This document shows, one piece after another, positions 57,034 through 64,000 of a stretch of DNA of 64,000 nt. The notes beneath the pieces are model-generated. The model was given only the letters and a program-made list of their open reading frames with translations, had not been told where the DNA came from and did not search any database. Both the position numbers and the translations under genes were made by a program. The stretch spans positions 62,001-126,000 of the forward strand of contig NZ_JAMCCQ010000005.1 in the NCBI RefSeq assembly GCF_023370775.1, written 5' to 3'. Source of the DNA: Marivita sp. GX14005. Lineage in GTDB: Bacteria > Pseudomonadota > Alphaproteobacteria > Rhodobacterales > Rhodobacteraceae. Position 1 is the stretch's first letter. Every line of letters starts with the position of its first letter.

Positions 57034-58854
57034 TCACCCTTCAAGAGCTTCCAATTCGTCGATGAAGCCGGAAATCATGCTCAGCCCCTTGTCCCAGAAG
57101 GCCGGATCGCTCGCGTCGAGGCCGAACGGGGCCAAGAGCTCCTTGTGATGCTTCGACCCGCCCGCCTTGAGCATGTCGAAATACTTGTCCTGAAAGCCCT
57201 CGGGCGTTTCTTCGTAAACCGCGTAGAGCGCGTTCACCAGCCCGTCGCCGAAGGCATAGGCGTAGACGTAGAAGGGCGAGTGCACGAAATGCGGGATATA
57301 GGCCCAAAAGGTTTCATAGCCCGGCATGAAATCGAAGGCTGGCCCGAGGCTCTCGGCCTGAACGCTCATCCAAAGAGCATTGATGTCATCAGGCGTCAAC
57401 TCGCCGCTGCGGCGCGCGTCGTGTAGCTTGCACTCGAAATCGTAAAACGCGATCTGACGGACGACCGTGTTGATCATGTCCTCCACCTTGCCGGCCAAGA
57501 GCACCTTTTTCTCGGCATTGTCCTTGGCGCCCTCGAGCATCCGGCGGAAGGTCAGCATTTCACCGAACACGGAGGCGGTTTCGGCCAGCGTCAGGGGCGT
57601 GGAGGCCAGCATCTCGCCTTGCCCTGCGGCGAGCACCTGATGCACGCCGTGGCCGAGCTCATGGGCGAGCGTCATCACGTCGCGCGGTTTGCCGAGATAG
57701 TTGAGCATCACATATGGGTGCACATCCGTCACCGTGGGATGCGCGAAAGCGCCCGGTGCCTTGCCGGGTTTGACAGCGGCGTCGATCCAGCCATCGGTGA
57801 AAAAGGGCTGCGCGATCTCGGCCATGCGGAGATCGAAACCCTTATAGGCGGTCATCACCGTCTTTTGCGCCTCGGCCCAGCCGATCGTGCGGGGATCGTC
57901 CATCGGCAGCGGCGCGTTGCGGTCCCAGACCTGCATCCTGTCGAGCCCGAGCCATTTGCGTTTGAGCTCGTAATAGCGGTGGCTGAGCTTGGGATAGGCC
58001 GCAACCACCGCGTCGCGCAGCGCCTCGACCACCTCGGGTTCGACATCGTTCGACAAGTGCCGCCCGGTCTGCGCCGTGGGCATGCCGCGCCAGCGATCCA
58101 TGACCTCTTTTTCCTTGGCCTGCGTGTTGTGCACGCGCGCGAAGGTCTTGATGTTGTCGGCAAAGACGGCGGCGAGTTCCTTCGCGGCGGCCTCGCGCTT
58201 GGCGCGGTCTTGATCGGTCAGCAGGTTGAGCGTGCCTTCGATGCCCAGCGGCTCTCCGTCCACCTCGAATTCCAGCCCGGCGATGGTTTCGTCGAAAAGC
58301 CGTTCCCATGCGTCGCCGACAACGCCCATGTCGTGCAGGAATTTCTCCAACTCGTCCGAAAGCTGGTAGGGCTTCATCGCGCGGATGCGGCGGATGGCGG
58401 GGCGGTAGCGCGCCAGATCGGAATCGGCGTCGAAGAGCGCCTCGATATGTGCGTCGCCCAAGCGGTTCAGCTCCAGCGTGAAAAACACGAGCGGCGTGGT
58501 GTAGACGGTGATCTTTTCCTGATGGTCCGACAGGAATTTCGCGCGCTGGGCGTCGGTCGTCTGCTGGTAGTAGCGCAGGCCTGCATAGGACATGATGCGC
58601 CCGGCGATGTTCTCGATCTTCTCGTGGCGGTGAATCGCTTCCAAAAAGCCCTGCGCATCCAGATCCGCCAGCTTGCCCTCGTAATCGGCGGCAAAGCTGC
58701 GGCAGGCCTCTTCGAGCCAGTCCAGATCGCGTTTCAGCTCGGCGGCATCGTCCGAGGGGTAGAGATCGGTCAGATCCCATTCCGGCAGATCGCCCAGATC
58801 CTTGCCTCCGGCAGTGGCGTTCGCATCGAAGGCGGGGCGGGGTATGCGCAGCAT
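57034..58854 (-). CDS. pepF: Oligoendopeptidase F
   Basis: M3-family zinc peptidase cutting short peptides in the cytosol. 606 residues: HELGHGVHQVLA zinc site, LAETASVFGEML with the third ligand, FECKLHDARR, and PFYVYAYAFGDGLVNALY near the C-terminus. ATG 58854 follows AGGAGA; the earlier in-frame ATG is less likely. Follows the amidohydrolase gene by 54 bp. Confidence 0.95.
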   Translation of the reverse strand: MLRIPRPAFDANATAGGKDLGDLPEWDLTDLYPSDDAAELKRDLDWLEEACRSFAADYEGKLADLDAQGFLEAIHRHEKIENIAGRIMSYAGLRYYQQTTDAQRAKFLSDHQEKITVYTTPLVFFTLELNRLGDAHIEALFDADSDLARYRPAIRRIRAMKPYQLSDELEKFLHDMGVVGDAWERLFDETIAGLEFEVDGEPLGIEGTLNLLTDQDRAKREAAAKELAAVFADNIKTFARVHNTQAKEKEVMDRWRGMPTAQTGRHLSNDVEPEVVEALRDAVVAAYPKLSHRYYELKRKWLGLDRMQVWDRNAPLPMDDPRTIGWAEAQKTVMTAYKGFDLRMAEIAQPFFTDGWIDAAVKPGKAPGAFAHPTVTDVHPYVMLNYLGKPRDVMTLAHELGHGVHQVLAAGQGEMLASTPLTLAETASVFGEMLTFRRMLEGAKDNAEKKVLLAGKVEDMINTVVRQIAFYDFECKLHDARRSGELTPDDINALWMSVQAESLGPAFDFMPGYETFWAYIPHFVHSPFYVYAYAFGDGLVNALYAVYEETPEGFQDKYFDMLKAGGSKHHKELLAPFGLDASDPAFWDKGLSMISGFIDELEALEG

Positions 58855-58908
58855 GGGGCGTCTCCTGTTTCGGGTTGGGGTCAAACCTGTGCCGCGCGGG
58901 CGGCATGT

Positions 58909-59769
58909 TCAAGGGGCAAAGCCGTAAAGCGTGGCCGGATTGTCCGCAAACAGCTTTTGGCGCGTTGCGCTATCGGGGATCGCGTCCAGCAGGATGTTGA
59001 GCTGCACGCCGGCGTCGGGCATCGGAACGCCGTTCAGCATCAGGTGCGGCCAGTCACTGCCCCAGAGGATGCGGTCGGGATTGGCGGCGGCGAGGCGTTG
59101 CAGCAGCGCGTGCGGTTCCGGCGTGTGGCGGTAGGTGGCGCTGAGCTTGGTCCAAGCGTGACCCGCGGCCAGCAGTCGTTCCAGCGCCTTCTGCCCGTCT
59201 GTTACCCCAAGCCCCGGATCGGGCCAGGCGCAATGGTCGAAGACGATCTTCACCGGCAGGTCAGGCACCTGCGGCGCAAGCTCTTCGAGATGCAGATGCG
59301 CATGGGCCAGCATTTCCACATGCAGGCCGTGCGCCGCCAGCATCGGCGCGAGGCGTTTCATGCCGTCCCAGCTCAGCAGCCCGCCATGCACGTAATTCAG
59401 CCGCACCGCCTTGCAGCCCTGCTCCGCCAGAGCGGCGATCTCGGCTTCGGTCGCCGCATCGGAAATGAGGCACACGGCGCGGAAATCCTCGCCCATCCGG
59501 CGAACCGCTTCGAGCGTGATGGTGTTATCGCCGCCATAGAGGATGGAGTGAACAATCACCCCGCGCGTGCAGCCCAGAACGCCAAGATGCGTGCGGTAGT
59601 GATCGAGCCACGTGTCGAGCGTGCCCGGCGGCGGGTTTTCGGCGCGGCCTTCCCAGAGGGGGAAATCGTTGCCGATCAGGTGCACATGCGCGTCACAGGC
59701 ATGCTCGGGCAAGGGCGCGTTTGGCTTTTCCGGCATCAGCGGCGGCGCGACGGCGGTGGGCTTATCCAT
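58909..59769 (-). CDS. Amidohydrolase family protein (LigI/PDC hydrolase-like)
   Basis: 286 residues, TIM barrel: ACDAHVHLIG (metal His-x-His), VIVHSILYGGDN, KAVRLNYVHGG, VFDHCAWPD and ILWGSDWPHLML with the final Asp. Closest to 2-pyrone-4,6-dicarboxylate lactonase-like hydrolases, which act on lactones or carboxylic acids; no catabolic genes nearby settle the substrate. Its start overlaps the ligase stop by 8 bp. Confidence 0.87.
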   Translation of the reverse strand: MDKPTAVAPPLMPEKPNAPLPEHACDAHVHLIGNDFPLWEGRAENPPPGTLDTWLDHYRTHLGVLGCTRGVIVHSILYGGDNTITLEAVRRMGEDFRAVCLISDAATEAEIAALAEQGCKAVRLNYVHGGLLSWDGMKRLAPMLAAHGLHVEMLAHAHLHLEELAPQVPDLPVKIVFDHCAWPDPGLGVTDGQKALERLLAAGHAWTKLSATYRHTPEPHALLQRLAAANPDRILWGSDWPHLMLNGVPMPDAGVQLNILLDAIPDSATRQKLFADNPATLYGFAP

Positions 59770-61354
59770 AGGCGTTCAGAAGCTCCTTCAGATCGTCGAG
59801 CGTGTTGGCCTCCTGCATCGCCTTGTCATGCCGCCAGCGCGACATGCGCGGAAACCGTAGCGCGATGCCGGATTTGTGGCGCGGCGAGGCGTGGATGCCC
59901 TCGAAGGCGATTTCGAACACATGTTCGGGCCTGACCTGCCGCACCGGGCCGAACCGTTGCAATGTGTTCTTGCGCACCCATGCGGTGATCTTGCGGAACT
60001 CGGCATCCGTCAGGCCGGAATAGGCCTTGGTGAAGGGCACCAGATCGTTGCCGTTCCAGACCGCGAAGGTGAAATCGGTAAAGAGGTTCGCGCGGCGGCC
60101 CGAGCCTTGCTGGGCATAGATCATCACCGCGTCCACCGTCAGGGGATCGAGCTTCCATTTCCACCAATCGCCCTTCTTGCGGCCCGCGAGATAAGGGCTG
60201 TCCAGACGCTTGAGCATCACCCCTTCGGCGCGGTGCTCGCGGGCGGCGGCGCGGGTGGTCGCCAGATTGTCCCATGTGTCGAACGCGATGGACGGGGAGG
60301 CGCGCAGCGGCACCTCGCCCGGCAGATCGGCCAGCAGCGCCTCCAGCCGCGTGCGGCGGTGCTGCAAGGACGCGTCGCGCAGATCGATGCCGCCGTCTTC
60401 GAGCAGGTCATAGGCCAAGAGGATCACCGGTGCTTCTTTCAGCAGCTTTTTGGGCACTGTCTTGCGCCCGATGCGCGCCTGCAGCGTGTTGAACGGGTAT
60501 GGCTCCGCGCCGTCCCAGGCGACGATCTCGCCGTCCAGAACGGTGCCGTTCGGCACGAAATCGGGCAGGCGGGCGAATTCGGGAAAACGGTCGGTCATCA
60601 GTTCCTCGCCGCGCGACCAGACATGATGCGCGCCGCTGCGAACGATCACCTGACCGCGGATGCCGTCCCATTTCCATTCGGCCTGCCAATCCTCCGGCGA
60701 CCCCAGCGCCTCGGGTGGATCTTCGAGTTGATAGGCGAGGTAGAACGGATAGGGGCGGCTTTCGTCCGCTTCGGGATCGTCGGCCTCGATCAACTCGTGA
60801 AAGCTGGTGGTTTCGGGTGTCCAGCCGCCCATGAGCCTGTGCGCGAGGCTCGGCTCGTCCTGCCCGGTGGCCTGCGCGAGCGCGCGGGTCATCAGCTTGC
60901 GGCTGACGCCGATCCGAAACCCGCCGGTGATGAGCTTGTTGAAGAGGAACCGTTCGGTTGCGTCGAGTTGGTCCCAGGCATCGAGGATGCGCGCCTTGCG
61001 GCTGTCGATGTCCAGCGCGGCGAGGGATTTCAATTCGGTGATCCAATGGGTCAGCGGCAGGTCGCTCTCACGGCCGGGCGGCGGAAGGACGAGCGCGATG
61101 GTTTCGGCCAGATCGCCGACGATGGGATAGCTTTCCTCCAGCAGCCAGAGCGGGATCTCGGCCCGCTCTGCCGCCCATTCGCGCAGCTGCGTCGTCGTCA
61201 CCGCGCGCTTGGGACGGCGGCCAGAGAAAAGCGCGATGGTCCACAGCTTGTCCTCGTCGCTGGCGGAGATGAAGAACTCCGCCAAAGCCTTTGTCTTGGC
61301 GGTTGTTTTCGTCGTCTGATCGACGGCGGTGAAGAGCGCGGCGAAATCCTTCAT
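59762..61354 (-). CDS. ATP-dependent DNA ligase
   Basis: 530 residues. N-terminal DNA-binding domain (KDFAALFTAVDQTTKTTAK... ), adenylation motif EWKWDGIRGQVIVR with the nucleotide Lys, LDGEIVAWDG, ILLAYDLLEDGG, GVMLKRLDSPY, and GDWWKWKLDPLTVD. Single-polypeptide LigB/LigC type without LigD polymerase or nuclease parts. Overlaps its exonuclease partner by four bases (ATGA). Acts in DNA repair. Confidence 0.95.
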   Translation of the reverse strand: MKDFAALFTAVDQTTKTTAKTKALAEFFISASDEDKLWTIALFSGRRPKRAVTTTQLREWAAERAEIPLWLLEESYPIVGDLAETIALVLPPPGRESDLPLTHWITELKSLAALDIDSRKARILDAWDQLDATERFLFNKLITGGFRIGVSRKLMTRALAQATGQDEPSLAHRLMGGWTPETTSFHELIEADDPEADESRPYPFYLAYQLEDPPEALGSPEDWQAEWKWDGIRGQVIVRSGAHHVWSRGEELMTDRFPEFARLPDFVPNGTVLDGEIVAWDGAEPYPFNTLQARIGRKTVPKKLLKEAPVILLAYDLLEDGGIDLRDASLQHRRTRLEALLADLPGEVPLRASPSIAFDTWDNLATTRAAAREHRAEGVMLKRLDSPYLAGRKKGDWWKWKLDPLTVDAVMIYAQQGSGRRANLFTDFTFAVWNGNDLVPFTKAYSGLTDAEFRKITAWVRKNTLQRFGPVRQVRPEHVFEIAFEGIHASPRHKSGIALRFPRMSRWRHDKAMQEANTLDDLKELLNAYG

Positions 61355-62358
61355 GCCGCGTCCGTTTCGTCATCCTCGCCGCCGAATTCGGTCGGCACGA
61401 CCTGCGCATTGTAGCCTTCACTGTTCAGCCAGCGCGCAAAAATATCCGTATAACCATGCGTGGCATAGATGTTTTCCGCGCCGGTTGCCTCAATCGCCTG
61501 CATCAACCCCGGCCAATCGGCATGGTCCGACACGATGAACCCCCGATCCCCCGCACGCCGGCGCCGCACGCCGCGAAGGCGCATCCAGCCCGAGGCGAAG
61601 GCGGTCGAGGAAGCGCCGAAACGCCGCGCCCATTGCGAGCCGAGCGCCGAGGGCGGCGCGATGACCAGCGCGCCGGGGTGGTCCTTGGCGTTCAGATCGG
61701 GGGTGACGTGGATCGTGCCCGGCAGCGCGTAGCCCTGATCGCGCAGCACCGCATTGGTGTTTTCGACCGCGCCATGGGTGAGGATCGGGCCAATGCCGGC
61801 GTCGATCATGGTCAGCAGCCGCTGCGCCTTGCCAAGCGCATAGGCACCGAGGATCGACGCGCGGCCTTCGGCGGCATTGCGCGCCCACCACTCGTTGATC
61901 TCGGCGGCGACTTCCGCTTGATCGGCCCATTTGAAGACCGGCAGGCCGAAGGTGCATTCGGTGATGAAATGATGGCAGCGCACCGGCTCGAACGGCTCGC
62001 AAAAGCCGTCATCGACCACCTTGTAATCGCCCGAGGCGACCCAGACCTCGCCCGCCACCTCGACCCGGATCTGCGCCGAGCCGGGCAGGTGGCCTGCCGG
62101 GTGGAAGGAGACCGAAGCATCGCCGATTTTACGGATCTCGCCGAATTTAACGGTTTCTACAGAAATTTCACCCAGCCTGTGCTTCATCACCGGCGCGCAG
62201 GCTTCGGTGCAAAGATACCGCGCATGGCCGGGGCGGGCGTGATCGGCATGGCCATGGGTGATCAGCGCGCGGTCCACCGGGCGCCAGGGGTCGATATAGA
62301 AATCGCCGGCGGGGCAATGGATGCCGCGCTCGGTAAAGGTGAGGACAGGATCGCGCAT
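61351..62358 (-). CDS. Ligase-associated DNA exonuclease (MBL fold, SNM1-like)
   Basis: 335 residues with ALITHGHADHARPG (HxHxDH zinc motif), HPAGHLPGSAQIRVE, ASGDYKVVDDGFCEPFEPV and FIVSDHADWPGL. Belongs to the nuclease family that travels with ATP-dependent ligases and, often, an Lhr-like helicase and a phosphoesterase. Start set at ATG 62358 by homology (DPVLTFTERGIHCPAGD); Mets at 62367 and 62394 are in frame. Divergent from the aldolase gene. Confidence 0.93.
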   Translation of the reverse strand: MRDPVLTFTERGIHCPAGDFYIDPWRPVDRALITHGHADHARPGHARYLCTEACAPVMKHRLGEISVETVKFGEIRKIGDASVSFHPAGHLPGSAQIRVEVAGEVWVASGDYKVVDDGFCEPFEPVRCHHFITECTFGLPVFKWADQAEVAAEINEWWARNAAEGRASILGAYALGKAQRLLTMIDAGIGPILTHGAVENTNAVLRDQGYALPGTIHVTPDLNAKDHPGALVIAPPSALGSQWARRFGASSTAFASGWMRLRGVRRRRAGDRGFIVSDHADWPGLMQAIEATGAENIYATHGYTDIFARWLNSEGYNAQVVPTEFGGEDDETDAA

Positions 62359-62452
62359 ATGGGCCATTGTAGCGTGAACGCCGATTGCGGCCATAGGGTT
62401 GCCAAGCCGCGCGGGCGGCGTAGGGTGCTGCCATCCGAAAAGGGAGCCGCCC

Positions 62453-63238
62453 ATGCAGATCGCCGGATTTCGCCAACGTCTCGTATCGCGCGTGCCGCTC
62501 GCCGGCACGTTCCTCAAGACGCCCTCTTACCAGATCGTCGAGGTGCTGGCGCAATCGGAACTGGATTTCGTCTGTCTCGACGTCGAACACGCGCCGTTCG
62601 ACCGCGCGGCGGTGGATGCCTGTTGCGCCATCGGCCGGGCGCTCGATTTCCCGGTGCTGATCCGCGTGGGCGATGCCAGCCCGCGCGAGATCCTTCAGGC
62701 GCTCGATTGCGGGGCGGTCGGCGTCGTGGTGCCGCATGTGGACAGCGCGGCCAAGGCGGCGGATGTGGCGCGCGCGGCGCGGTTTGGCGGGGGCGGGCGC
62801 GGCTATGCCGGATCGACTCGCTGGGCGGGCTATGCGACGCAATCGATGCCGGATCTTCTGGCCCGTTCGCAGGCCGAAACCGTGGTGATTGCGCAGATCG
62901 AGGAACCCGAAGGCGTGGACGCCTCAGACGCGATTGCCGCGACGGACGGGATCGATGCGCTCTTTCTCGGCCCGGCGGACCTGTCGGTCGGCTATGGCCA
63001 CGACAACCAGAGCTCGGATCAGCTTTTCGCCGCGATAGAGCGGGTGGGCAGCGCGGCCGCCGCGGCGGGCAAGGCCTATGTGTCCTGGGTGGCCAATGCG
63101 CAAAAGGCGCGGGACTGGGCGCGCTACGGTATGAGCTGCTTTTTCATCGCCTCCGAACACAGCTGGATGCGCGCCGGCGCCACCGCAGAGGCGCGCGGGG
63201 TGCATGAGATCGGCAAGGCCGAAAACGGGCTGCCTTAA
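62453..63238 (+). CDS. HpcH/HpaI aldolase family protein
   Basis: 261 residues, TIM barrel with magnesium: AGTFLKTPSYQIVEVLAQSELDFVCLDVEHAPFD, GAVGVVVPHVDSAAKA, VVIAQIEEPEGV and ALFLGPADLSVGYG. The family cleaves 4-hydroxy-2-oxo acids to pyruvate and an aldehyde. AAAGGGAG before ATG 62453. Substrate unknown. Stop overlaps that of the next, opposing gene. Confidence 0.93.
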   Translation: MQIAGFRQRLVSRVPLAGTFLKTPSYQIVEVLAQSELDFVCLDVEHAPFDRAAVDACCAIGRALDFPVLIRVGDASPREILQALDCGAVGVVVPHVDSAAKAADVARAARFGGGGRGYAGSTRWAGYATQSMPDLLARSQAETVVIAQIEEPEGVDASDAIAATDGIDALFLGPADLSVGYGHDNQSSDQLFAAIERVGSAAAAAGKAYVSWVANAQKARDWARYGMSCFFIASEHSWMRAGATAEARGVHEIGKAENGLP

Positions 63239-64000
63239 CTGGACAGGCTGGAGAATAGCGACAGCGCCGCGCCTTCGACTTGCCGGCGGGTGGCGGGTTT
63301 CTCCATCAGAACCTCGTGCTTCGCACCATCGACGAGCAGCAGCTTGCCGCCGCGCCAATGCGTCATCCGTTCGCGGATGCGTTTGGTGTCGACGATGCTC
63401 TCTCGCGATCCGAGAAAGCACAGAGCGGGCAGGGCGGGCGAGGGCAGCTTGGCCAGCGCGTCGCATTCCTTGAGCGCGGCGCGAAGCCATTGCAGCGAGG
63501 GGCCGCCAAGCCCGAAGCGCGGCTCCGCCTCGACATGGCGGCGCATCATGTCATACATCTCGCGGTCGGTGGTGAGCAGGTTGTCCTCGAACGCTTCGGC
63601 CTTGGGGTAGGCCTTGGCGGACATGCCCGGCGCGATCCGGTGGCCTTGTCCCAACCGCGACGCCGCCCAGGAAATCGACACCGCCGCCGGGCGGAGCGAG
63701 GAGCCAATATTGATCCCCCACATCGGGGCCGAGAACATCGCCGCGCGGAAATCGGCGCCGTTCATCAGCGCCCTGAGCCCGATGGTGCCGCCCATCGAAT
63801 GGGCGATCAGGAACCACGGTTTCGGCACCTCGCGCGCAGCGGCGAAGGCGCGCATCGCGGACCAGTCTTTCTGAAAACTCGCGAAATCATCGACATGGCC
63901 GATCATCGGATCGCTCACCAGCCGGTCGGACAGGCCTTGCCCGCGCCAGTCGATGCCCAGAAGATCGAATCCACTTTGCACGCAACTGCGCGCGGTGTGG
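63235..64000 (-). CDS. Alpha/beta hydrolase, lysophospholipase-like (5' end outside window)
   Basis: About 255 residues visible, the N-terminal part lying past the window end. LLGIDWRGQGLSDR, IAHSMGGTIGLRALMNG (nucleophile elbow), LGSRESIVDTKRI (acid) and DGAKHEVLMEK (His) match monoacylglycerol lipase/PldB-like enzymes. The frame stays open to the window edge, so an apparent GTG at 63979-63981 is probably internal. Confidence 0.88.
   Translation of the reverse strand, partial: HTARSCVQSGFDLLGIDWRGQGLSDRLVSDPMIGHVDDFASFQKDWSAMRAFAAAREVPKPWFLIAHSMGGTIGLRALMNGADFRAAMFSAPMWGINIGSSLRPAAVSISWAASRLGQGHRIAPGMSAKAYPKAEAFEDNLLTTDREMYDMMRRHVEAEPRFGLGGPSLQWLRAALKECDALAKLPSPALPALCFLGSRESIVDTKRIRERMTHWRGGKLLLVDGAKHEVLMEKPATRRQVEGAALSLFSSLSS

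Noticed and set aside
57619-59934. A long open frame (over 770 codons) on the plus strand opposite pepF and the amidohydrolase
   Set aside because: It is a shadow of two well-supported minus-strand enzymes; the translation is rich in Arg, His and Gly without any domain. High GC makes such frames common.
61456-63207. A long plus-strand frame (over 580 codons) across the exonuclease and the aldolase
   Set aside because: Its first part is antisense to the exonuclease and its second is the aldolase gene in the wrong frame. Low-complexity translation and no motif.

Overview
The window is a 64-kb, high-GC piece of an alphaproteobacterial chromosome, most likely Rhodobacteraceae (Roseobacter/Rhodobacter group). 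The evidence is the trpGDC-moaC arrangement, the glnB-glnA pair, an IscR without its usual cysteine cluster and with an Iron-Rhodo-box promoter, a suf cluster with two cysteine desulfurases, a DUF4167 protein, and folate-style methionine synthesis split over separate corrinoid and homocysteine proteins. It is almost entirely housekeeping DNA. I see no prophage, insertion sequence, CRISPR array or rRNA, and only one tRNA gene.

Layout. 1-3414 (minus): trpG, trpD, ung, trpC and the start of moaC. 3564-5372 (plus): a divergent polysaccharide deacetylase with a very long disordered region. 5421-8220 (minus): a one-carbon/methionine group (BmtA-like homocysteine methyltransferase, corrinoid protein, a small membrane protein, DUF1638). 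8300-11903: hydrolase-OsmC fusion, EEP-family protein, lytic transglycosylase, small membrane protein. 12069-14030: glnB-glnA with an NtrC-like site upstream. 14031-17180 (plus): Nnr, tRNA-Leu(UAG), trigger factor. 17333-20693 (minus): periplasmic nucleotidase, then rpsF-rpsR-rplI. 20952-23085: a small membrane protein, YceI and a cytochrome b561-YceI fusion. 23236-25442 (plus): fabD-fabG-acpP, followed by a lower-GC hydrolase gene, then mazG, speB, a DUF1499 protein, prfA-prmC and a DUF4167 protein.

31440-38895 (minus) is one envelope-biogenesis run, lptF-lptG-lptD-surA-pdxA-rsmA, divergent from pepA-holC (39026-40970). Then come lpd, two small minus-strand genes, and iscR followed by the Fe-S assembly cluster (43621-51536: iscR, cysteine desulfurase, sufB, ybjQ-like, sufC, sufD, two Yip1-like membrane proteins, sufS). 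The last 12 kb holds a class I amidotransferase, kynureninase and tryptophan dioxygenase, an MBL-fold protein, YdcH, a glutathione peroxidase, a DksA-like protein, oligoendopeptidase F, an amidohydrolase, an ATP-dependent DNA ligase with its partner exonuclease, an HpcH/HpaI aldolase and a partial hydrolase.

The most interesting signals are in non-coding or doubly used DNA. A near-ideal Iron-Rhodo-box lies inside the first cysteine desulfurase gene as well as at the iscR promoter. A modular element (GC hairpin, then CCCCGGGATATTT and GCAAGAAGAAAG) recurs seven times, nearly always just after a gene and in its sense orientation. Long perfect palindromes sit after trpD, after the deacetylase and before lpd. 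An NtrC-like site lies upstream of glnB. Positions were read by eye; no alignment, folding or database search was run.
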